The position numbers were made by a program, and so were the translations under genes. A DNA stretch of 8,093 nucleotides, taken from DSAD01 sp036825155 (GTDB lineage Bacteria > Desulfobacterota > Desulfomonilia > UBA1062). Below the pieces are notes generated by a model, which was not told where the DNA came from, made no database searches, and saw only the letters and a list, made by a program, of their open reading frames with translations. The stretch is taken from the NCBI GenBank assembly GCA_036825155.1, contig DAISYU010000139.1:1-8093 (forward strand), given 5' to 3'. Positions 1 through 5,012 of the stretch are shown here, piece by piece; within the stretch, counting starts at the first letter, position 1; each line of letters begins with the position of its first letter.

Positions 1-112
1 AAAAAACCTGTTTCCTTTTTTTCGCTTATTCGCTAGGAAAGGATATCCTCGTGCGGACAGAGGTACCCAGGTACATCTTCTTCGTCGGGCCAGACTATAA
101 AACAGGAACACT

Positions 113-1027
113 ATGGAAACATCGACCGTTAAATCTGATGCCCTTCTGCTTACAACAGCAGTCATCTGGGGATTCGCCTTTGTGGCGCAGCGTGTGGGGA
201 TGGACTTTGTAGGCCCGTTTATTTTTAACGGTGTCCGTTTTGCCCTGGGATGCCTCGTGCTTGCACCTCTTATCCTGAAGAACGGGGTCGCAGTCGGCAA
301 TCGTGCTCAAAAGCCCCGGCCTGGTAACAGGAAGATAGGCATCATCGGCGGGACAATAGCAGGGGTGGTGCTCTTTACCGGTGCATCTCTCCAGCAGGTC
401 GGTCTGGTGTATACAACAGCGAGCAATGCCGGATTCATCACCGGGTTGTATGTGGTCATCGTCCCGATCCTGGGAATCCTGCTGCGGCATCGAACCAATG
501 CCGGGACATGGACAGGAGCAGTCCTTGCGGCAGCAGGACTCTATCTGCTGAGCATAACCGAATCGTTCACTATCGCCTTCGGGGATCTTCTTGAACTGAT
601 CGGCGCCTTTTTCTGGGCTGCACACGTACTCCTGATCGGATGGCTTTCTCCAAAGCTGAATTCGTTCAAACTGGCCCTTTTACAGTATGCCGCCTGTTCT
701 CTCCTCAGCCTTGTTGCTGCAGCCCTGTTCGAGGACAACACCATGAGCGGCCTGATCCAGGCAACCATGCCGATCCTGTATGGCGGGATCCTGTCCGTCG
801 GCATCGCATATACACTGCAGGTGGTTGCCCAGAAGACTGCACATCCTGCACATACAGCCATTATCCTGAGCCTCGAAGCGGTATTTGCCGCCGTGGGCGG
901 GTGGATGATCCTGGATGAGACCCTCACGTTCAGGGAACTTATCGGATGTTCTCTCATGCTGGGGGGGATGCTCATCTCTCAATTATGGCAGTTCATGTGG
1001 AGCAGATCGAAAGATTACATAAGTTGA
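113..1027 (+). CDS. EamA/DMT-family transporter (10-TM permease)
   Basis: This is an integral inner-membrane protein of the drug/metabolite transporter superfamily, whose members export amino acids, metabolites or drugs; the substrate cannot be read from the sequence. The 304 residues match the usual ~300 of the family and form about ten hydrophobic segments, roughly residues 9-27, 33-54, 74-94, 100-123, 130-147, 155-178, 184-205, 214-236, 246-267 and 274-293, in two EamA repeats. Family-typical stretches are AVIWGFAFVAQR near residue 16, TASNAGFITGLYVVIVPILG at 102-121, and SLEAVFAAVGGWMILDETLT at 253-272, which carries the conserved E/P-A-type end of the second repeat. The ATG at 113 has an AGGAA four bases upstream. 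The basic loop at residues 63-74 is slightly long. The next gene (CheX-like) is 91 bp downstream on the same strand with no clear terminator between them. Family assignment is firm; substrate is unknown. Confidence 0.93.
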   Translation: METSTVKSDALLLTTAVIWGFAFVAQRVGMDFVGPFIFNGVRFALGCLVLAPLILKNGVAVGNRAQKPRPGNRKIGIIGGTIAGVVLFTGASLQQVGLVYTTASNAGFITGLYVVIVPILGILLRHRTNAGTWTGAVLAAAGLYLLSITESFTIAFGDLLELIGAFFWAAHVLLIGWLSPKLNSFKLALLQYAACSLLSLVAAALFEDNTMSGLIQATMPILYGGILSVGIAYTLQVVAQKTAHPAHTAIILSLEAVFAAVGGWMILDETLTFRELIGCSLMLGGMLISQLWQFMWSRSKDYIS

Positions 1028-1118
1028 TATAATCTTTTCCTTTCTGATTAAGTTTATAGAGACACCTGGCCGATATAAAAAAACAGCACTACCAAGTCAG
1101 TCTGCAGAGAGGATAAGT

Positions 1119-1580
1119 ATGGATGTAACGTTGATAAACCCCTTTATCGATGCGACGATTCATGTGCTGTCGAGCATGGCCTTTACCCAGGCGCATGTAG
1201 GCAAACCGTATCGGAAAAAAGACAATCTCGCCAAGGGTGATGTTACGGGAATAGTGGGTCTTACCGGAGAGACCAGGGGCACCCTTTCCGTCAGCTTCTC
1301 TGAAGATTGTATACTTTCCATCGTGAGCAAGATGTTTGGCGAAGAAATCAACGAGATAGATCATGAGGTCAAGGATGCTGTCGGCGAGATCCTGAATATC
1401 GTATCAGGTCAGGCGCGGCAGAAACTGGAGACCCTTGGAAGGACACTCAAGGGAGCCATTCCCACGGTAATTGCAGGAAAGAACCACAGCATTACCCACA
1501 TTACCACTCATTCGGTTATCGCCATTCCCTTCAGTACTGACAATGGCAAATTCACCATAGAGATCTGTCTCGAAGAATAA
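1119..1580 (+). CDS. CheX-like chemotaxis phosphatase (CheC/CheX family)
   Basis: CheX proteins are cytoplasmic phosphatases that hydrolyse phospho-CheY or related response regulators and so end the chemotaxis or signalling output. The 153 residues equal the family's normal length. Visible hallmarks are an N-terminus of the MDV-INPFIDATIHVL type, the GDVTGIVGLTGETRGTLSVSF strand-turn region (40-60), KMFGEEI (71-77), and the helix DAVGEILNIVSGQA (86-99). That helix contains the E-x2-N catalytic signature, here E90 and N93, matching the acidic/amide pair known in Thermotoga CheX. The C-terminal HSVIAIPF and FTIEICLEE strands also fit. Only one E-x2-N motif is present, as in CheX and unlike the usual two of CheC. 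A strong AGAGAGGA lies five bases before the ATG. No CheY, receptor or kinase gene adjoins, so its partner must be elsewhere. The family call is strong; a role in taxis rather than other two-component signalling is inferred. Confidence 0.9.
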   Translation: MDVTLINPFIDATIHVLSSMAFTQAHVGKPYRKKDNLAKGDVTGIVGLTGETRGTLSVSFSEDCILSIVSKMFGEEINEIDHEVKDAVGEILNIVSGQARQKLETLGRTLKGAIPTVIAGKNHSITHITTHSVIAIPFSTDNGKFTIEICLEE

Positions 1581-1597
1581 ACGAGCAGCATGCTCTG

Positions 1598-1631
1598 AAA
1601 AAACCGGGCACACACCTCATCCAGCTGCCGG
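1598..1631 (-). terminator. Candidate intrinsic terminator of the YbaK-type gene
   Basis: Read on the minus strand, just past the stop codon at 1648, CCGGCA (1631-1626) can pair with TGCCCGG (1610-1604) with a single bulged C and a 15-base loop. It is followed at once by six T residues (1603-1598). The position between convergent genes fits termination. The stem is short and the loop large, so this is a moderate call. Confidence 0.45.
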
Positions 1632-1647
1632 GCCGCACTCTAAGGGA

Positions 1648-2106
1648 TTATTTGCACACATCCACCCACGTAGCCTGTGTCGATTCGAAGAGATCATCTG
1701 GGGAGATCTCGATGCAGGAATTGACCGAGCCGGCTGCGGGATAGATCTTCTTGAACTGTTTCAGGCTCTCGTCGAGATAGATTTCCATTTCCTGTTTCAG
1801 ACCGAACGGGCAGACACCGCCTACAGGGTGCCCGGTGATCTCCAGCACCTCATCCATGGGCATCATCCTGGCCTTTGTCTGAAAGTACTGCTTGAACTTC
1901 TTGTTATCGATCCGTGCATCGCCTTTGGTAACAACGAGAATATTCCGGTCGTTCAGTTTGAATGCAAGGGTTTTTGCTATCAGGGCTGGCTCTACACCCA
2001 GAGCAGCCGCTGCCTTTTCCACGGTCTCGGTACTCTCATCCATCTCCCGGATCTCATAGGGAAGGTTGTTCCGGACAAAGTATGCCCGTACACTCTCAAC
2101 GCTCAT
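1648..2106 (-). CDS. YbaK/ProX-family aminoacyl-tRNA deacylase
   Basis: This is a stand-alone trans-editing hydrolase of the YbaK/aminoacyl-tRNA-synthetase-associated domain superfamily. Such proteins remove wrongly attached amino acids from tRNA, typically Cys-tRNA(Pro) or Ala-tRNA(Pro), in the cytoplasm. The 152 residues cover the whole domain. Key features are a helical start (SVESVRAYFVRNN), the ALIAKTLAFK segment with the conserved lysine at K45 (equivalent to the functional lysine of YbaK), the VVTKGDARID strand-turn, GHPVGGVCPFGL (92-103) forming the glycine-rich substrate pocket, and GSVNSCIEISPDDL (126-139). The ATG at 2106 is preceded by AGAGGGGG with six bases of spacing. A promoter candidate and a terminator candidate flank the gene. 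Which mischarged tRNA it edits cannot be decided from sequence alone; the VCPFG sequence suggests a YbaK/ProXp-like member rather than a synthetase insertion domain. Confidence 0.9.
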   Translation of the reverse strand: MSVESVRAYFVRNNLPYEIREMDESTETVEKAAAALGVEPALIAKTLAFKLNDRNILVVTKGDARIDNKKFKQYFQTKARMMPMDEVLEITGHPVGGVCPFGLKQEMEIYLDESLKQFKKIYPAAGSVNSCIEISPDDLFESTQATWVDVCK

Positions 2107-2162
2107 GTCTGTCCCCCTCTCTGTAGTGTTTCCGCGTCTTGTCAGTCTGCATATATGCCGGC

Positions 2163-2190
2163 ATTACAGGGCACTGCCTGTTCCTGTGAA
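2163..2190 (-). promoter_or_regulatory. Candidate sigma70-type promoter for the YbaK-type gene
   Basis: On the minus strand TTCACA (2190-2185) and TGTAAT (2168-2163) each match the -35 and -10 consensus at five of six positions with a 16-base spacer. The implied leader before the ATG at 2106 is about 50 bases. It lies downstream of the hairpin that ends the preceding gene, which would make the YbaK-type gene its own transcription unit. Found by eye only. Confidence 0.4.
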
Positions 2191-2220
2191 TATCTGGTAC
2201 CAATCCGGGATGAGATTGTC

Positions 2221-2243
2221 AAACCGCAATGATGTGGCGGTTT
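2221..2243 (-). terminator. Hairpin after the reductase-SCP2 gene
   Basis: A perfect 7-bp inverted repeat, AAACCGC / GCGGTTT, encloses a 9-base loop (2228-2236). It starts four bases beyond the TAG stop of the reductase-SCP2 gene on the minus strand. The 3' arm ends in TTT, but no longer T run follows, so termination may be weak or factor-aided. Confidence 0.45.
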
Positions 2244-2247
2244 AAGA

Positions 2248-3324
2248 CTAGCCCCCGAACAGTTCGTTCATCCGCATGAGCAGGTTCACGTCTCCTTTGA
2301 ACGAATATTTCTGCTCCATGAACAGCTGCTGGCCGTCCGCCTTCTTTGTCAGGATATCCATCCACACCTCAAACGGCGTACTGATGACGATATCCGCTCT
2401 GCCGGCAGGACCTTCTTGAGCGGTGATCTTCCCATCGGCTATGGTCAGGTGACATGAACCCTCCACATCACCGGAAAAATCGTACTGCATGACAGCATTG
2501 ATATTACTGGCCGCCCCGGGATTGAATGCGATCTGCATGAGGGCCAAGAAACTTTCGATGGAATCCGGCCGTGGTATGAGGCCCCTGTCTGCGAACTCCT
2601 TCGGGGTAATGCTTTCGTCGATGCATGTTTTCCACATGCAGTTGCCAAGCGTCTTCAAGAGTGTGTTGCTGTCCTGTTTCGTGTCCTGCCTGATGCGTTT
2701 CATGGTCTCGGGAGACACCTTAAATGTTTTCACAAGTTCGCGGCCAGCCTGTCTGGTTGCATCGAGGACATCGTCCGCCCACTCCTTGAGGAACGGAAGC
2801 GTCAAGGACTCTGCGAACGGCCGGTAGATCTCGGCTGCAAGTCCACCGCCGGAGCCATAGATGAAGTTCACCCATGAGGAGAGCTGATCGAAAACACTGT
2901 GTTGGGGGAATCCGGCAACAGAAAGCATTACGATCATGGGATGCCTGCCCCGCAGCGGATGGTAGATCTTTCCGTCACTCTCTTTGAAGAACGGCTCGAT
3001 TGCAGGAAGCGTCCGTTCGATAAAGGTCTTCATCTGCGCATTCATGGTGAAGTGGTACAGCGGTGTTGCAAGGACCGCCAGATCGGCCTCCAGAAATTTC
3101 GGGAAGAGCTCGCGGGTCATGTCATCCTTGTGTAAGCACACCCCAGGGGTTTTCGTCCAGCAGGTAAGACACCCTATACAATACCTGATATCCTTTTTCC
3201 TGATATCGACAACCTCCACTGCTGCACCGGCATCGCGCATCCCTTCCACCAGGTGGTCGAGCATGAGTTTGGTCTTGCTCTGCCCTTTGGGCCGTGCGCT
3301 GGAATTAATGGCTAGAACGTTCAT
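2248..3324 (-). CDS. Flavodoxin-fold (iron-sulfur flavoprotein-like) NAD(P)H reductase fused to an SCP2 sterol-carrier domain
   Basis: Residues 1-~200 form an NADPH-dependent FMN-reductase/flavodoxin-like domain. It has the MNVLAINSSARPKGQSKTKL phosphate-binding start, ATPLYHFTMNAQMKTFIER (86-104) lining the flavin, and a cysteine cluster C49-x2-C52-x2-C55-x7-C63 followed by KDDM. That spacing is the compact motif of iron-sulfur flavoproteins, so it may bind a 4Fe-4S cluster beside FMN, although some relatives keep such cysteines without a proven cluster. Residues ~255-358 resemble SCP2: AFNPGAASNINAVMQYDFSG, HLTIADGKI, ADIVISTPFEVWMDIL and a closing FKGDVNLLMRMNELFG. SCP2 domains bind lipids or acyl-CoA in a hydrophobic tunnel. 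The ATG at 3324 has GGAGGG six bases upstream. The thioesterase-like gene lies 72 bp upstream on the same strand. A redox enzyme with its own lipophilic-substrate binding module is an inference; the domain calls are firm. Confidence 0.88.
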   Translation of the reverse strand: MNVLAINSSARPKGQSKTKLMLDHLVEGMRDAGAAVEVVDIRKKDIRYCIGCLTCWTKTPGVCLHKDDMTRELFPKFLEADLAVLATPLYHFTMNAQMKTFIERTLPAIEPFFKESDGKIYHPLRGRHPMIVMLSVAGFPQHSVFDQLSSWVNFIYGSGGGLAAEIYRPFAESLTLPFLKEWADDVLDATRQAGRELVKTFKVSPETMKRIRQDTKQDSNTLLKTLGNCMWKTCIDESITPKEFADRGLIPRPDSIESFLALMQIAFNPGAASNINAVMQYDFSGDVEGSCHLTIADGKITAQEGPAGRADIVISTPFEVWMDILTKKADGQQLFMEQKYSFKGDVNLLMRMNELFGG

Positions 3325-3330
3325 GCATAT

Positions 3331-3336
3331 CCCTCC
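3331..3336 (-). promoter_or_regulatory. Strong ribosome-binding site of the reductase-SCP2 gene
   Basis: GGAGGG (minus strand) sits six bases before the ATG at 3324 and fixes the start. It lies within the 72-bp gap after the thioesterase-like gene, where I see no terminator, so read-through from that gene is plausible. Confidence 0.75.
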
Positions 3337-3396
3337 TTACAGACAATCATCTTCTTTATGTGAACATTTTCCCTCTGGTAGTTGAACAACCCCGGA

Positions 3397-4101
3397 CTAT
3401 ACACTGCCGCCCAGTTCTATCCAGACAGCCTGTGCCTTACCCAGGAGTTCTCCTGTATCCGAAAAAACCGCTGTCCCGGCTGTATTCTTCCTTCCTTCAG
3501 ATGCGATCTTCCACCCCATCACCACACATCTCTGTCCAGCCCTGACGCGTCCCTTTATTTCCGCTGTGAGTTTTCCAAGAACCACCGGGAGCGCACCTAT
3601 GACCGCAAAGGCACCAGGGCAGTCAAGGCATGCCCAGAGAAATTCTCTTTTCACATAGCCGTCTTCATCTGCAAGGGATTCATGGGGGATCCAGGGGCAT
3701 GCAACCATGGTTCCCTGCCCCACCTGTCCGGGGAAAATATGCATCCCGTCGCCTGGAAAACGTTGTGGCCCGCAGACAAAGCACCGGGGAAACGGGTGGG
3801 AGTGAAAACCGGTATACTGCCTTGAAGCTTCTTCTGCCTCGGCAAAGGTCGGGGGGTCGGGCACAACAAGATCGAGAGCGGACTTTCCGGCCTGGGCCAC
3901 GACAGCATCACCGTCTTTGAGCAGGACAAGTCCATCCCCGCTCTTTTCCACCTTCAATACCTTCTCGAGAGGTGGCGGCTGCCTGAGCATCACCTCTGCC
4001 ACACCAGAGACATATTCAGCGAGACGGCCGCACACATACCCGCCGTTTCCCGAGTCGACAGGTCCGCAGAACCGGTTGGAGATGATTATACTCTCGTCCA
4101 C
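3397..4101 (-). CDS. Thioesterase-like (double-hotdog) protein, uncharacterised
   Basis: With a GTG start at 4101 the product is 234 residues. The N-terminal half has a GPVDSGNGGYVCGRLAEY motif at about 12-29, then MLRQPPPLEKVL and LLKDGDAVVAQA. This is the pattern seen in thioesterase-like hotdog proteins, where the NGGY region opens the central helix. A linker with CFVCGP (107-112) and GDGMHIFPG leads into a second half with WACLDCPGAFA (156-166), LTAEIKGRVRAGQRCVVMGW and a final GRK-TAGTAVFSDTGELLGKAQAVW segment (203-227), the closing strands of a second hotdog fold. The likely role is acyl-thioester binding or hydrolysis, but no catalytic residue can be assigned with confidence. An in-frame ATG at 4119 and a longer open frame to 4284 exist. 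However, AAGGAGGG at 4116-4109 lies seven bases ahead of the GTG and overlaps the ATG version's own codons, so the GTG is preferred. It probably shares a transcript with the reductase-SCP2 gene. Confidence 0.75.
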   Translation of the reverse strand: MDESIIISNRFCGPVDSGNGGYVCGRLAEYVSGVAEVMLRQPPPLEKVLKVEKSGDGLVLLKDGDAVVAQAGKSALDLVVPDPPTFAEAEEASRQYTGFHSHPFPRCFVCGPQRFPGDGMHIFPGQVGQGTMVACPWIPHESLADEDGYVKREFLWACLDCPGAFAVIGALPVVLGKLTAEIKGRVRAGQRCVVMGWKIASEGRKNTAGTAVFSDTGELLGKAQAVWIELGGSV

Positions 4102-4108
4102 AGGTGAA

Positions 4109-4116
4109 CCCTCCTT
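4109..4116 (-). promoter_or_regulatory. Ribosome-binding site that selects the GTG start at 4101
   Basis: AAGGAGGG on the minus strand lies seven bases before GTG 4101. The upstream in-frame ATG (4119) lacks any purine-rich site. This supports the GTG start and a 234-residue product instead of 240 or 295. Confidence 0.8.
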
Positions 4117-4318
4117 CATAACATGAAGATACAATACCCTTTTTGAGAACTGGCTTGCAATGAAAAACCCGACCAATGACACCGCAATCTCTTGAAAAAG
4201 CCAGGGGCATCCTCTGCAGGCTGCGCACCAGGAAAAGAATCCGGTATCCAGGATCTGCAATCCGGAATGGCCAAAGGATCTCATTCTTTAGAGCCATTGC
4301 TTGCTGAACATTTGCCCT

Positions 4319-4340
4319 GGATAGCGGGCTTGTGCTATCC
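4319..4340 (+). repeat. Perfect inverted repeat in the leader of the TrmH-family gene
   Basis: GGATAGC (4319-4325) and GCTATCC (4334-4340) form a perfect 7-bp stem around an 8-base loop. The stem ends eight bases before the GTG start at 4349. No T run follows, so it is not an intrinsic terminator. It could be an RNA hairpin affecting translation or an operator. Confidence 0.5.
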
Positions 4341-4348
4341 CATGATGT

Positions 4349-5002
4349 GTGAGACAGGCCATCTTTCATGTAATAAAACAGTGCAGCAGGAAAGAATGCA
4401 GCATGCGCTTTCCGGTGCTCGTCGGTGAAGAACTCGGCACAGTATGTCCTCTGTGCAAGGCCCCGACAGAAACAGTTGTCGGGCCATACCAGGAGTACGA
4501 TGTCACATCGTCTTTTCCTGCCGGCGGACACCCGGAACTCGAAGTGCTGCTGGACAATATTCGCAGCATTTACAATGTCGGGGCATTTTTCAGGACCGCC
4601 GACGGTGCCGGCATACGGCATGTTCATTTGTGCGGCATGACGCCGACACCTGCCCACAAACGCCTTGCAAAGACGGCGCTTGGCGCCCAGGAAGCCCTTG
4701 CGTGGACCTATCACCGAAACGGTCTGATAGCTGCCCGATCGTTGAAGGACAAGGGAATGCGCCTGTGGGCACTAGAAGGCGGCAGCACATCAGTACCACT
4801 GCCCGGGGTCATAGGAGACATTGCAGGAGACCCTATCGTGCTGGTGACAGGCAACGAGATATCCGGGGTGGACCCAGGCATCCTCGACCTGTGCGAGAAG
4901 ATCATCCACATCCCCATGAACGGGATCAAGACCTCGCTTAATGCCGCGGTGGCCTTTGGTATCGCGGTGTACACACTGCGGTTTTCCAACACAATGAAAT
5001 AA
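4349..5002 (+). CDS. TrmH/SpoU-family RNA 2'-O-ribose methyltransferase with N-terminal zinc-ribbon-like segment
   Basis: SPOUT-class methyltransferases transfer a methyl group from S-adenosylmethionine to a ribose 2'-OH in tRNA or rRNA. All three SpoU motifs are present: motif 1, LDNIRSIYNVGAFFRTADGAG (68-88), with its catalytic arginine; motif 2, IVLVTGNEISGVDPGIL (163-179), at the trefoil-knot SAM pocket; and motif 3, IPMNGIKTSLNAAVAFGIAVY (188-208). The N-terminus carries C12-x4-C17 and C33-x2-C36 around RFPV, resembling a zinc ribbon that may help bind RNA. The start is uncertain. GTG 4349 is the only ordinary start codon ahead of the first cysteine pair, but it lacks a visible Shine-Dalgarno. 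ATG 4403 has AGGAAAG eight bases upstream but would lose two cysteines. The end is only 10 bp from the end of the convergent kinase gene. The target nucleotide is unknown. Confidence 0.9.
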   Translation: MRQAIFHVIKQCSRKECSMRFPVLVGEELGTVCPLCKAPTETVVGPYQEYDVTSSFPAGGHPELEVLLDNIRSIYNVGAFFRTADGAGIRHVHLCGMTPTPAHKRLAKTALGAQEALAWTYHRNGLIAARSLKDKGMRLWALEGGSTSVPLPGVIGDIAGDPIVLVTGNEISGVDPGILDLCEKIIHIPMNGIKTSLNAAVAFGIAVYTLRFSNTMK

Positions 5003-5012
5003 TCCGGGCTTT

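Noticed and set aside
40..49. AGGATATCCT palindrome upstream of the transporter
   Set aside because: A 10-base perfect palindrome without further symmetry or a second copy is expected by chance too often to call an operator.
96..101. TATAAA as -10 box of the transporter gene
   Set aside because: It would put the transcript start at or past the ribosome site, and no -35 lies at the right distance.
95..625. 176-residue open frame on the minus strand
   Set aside because: It lies antisense to the transporter, is rich in Cys/Asp/Lys with no domain pattern, and the plus-strand frame has clear membrane repeats.
1583..1595. GAGCA-GCA-TGCTC hairpin after the CheX-like gene as terminator
   Set aside because: It is followed on the plus strand by A residues, not T, and has only a 3-base loop with a 5-bp stem.
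4016..4714. 232-residue minus-strand frame across the start regions of the thioesterase-like and TrmH-type genes
   Set aside because: It overlaps both well-supported genes, has no recognisable motif and no good ribosome site.
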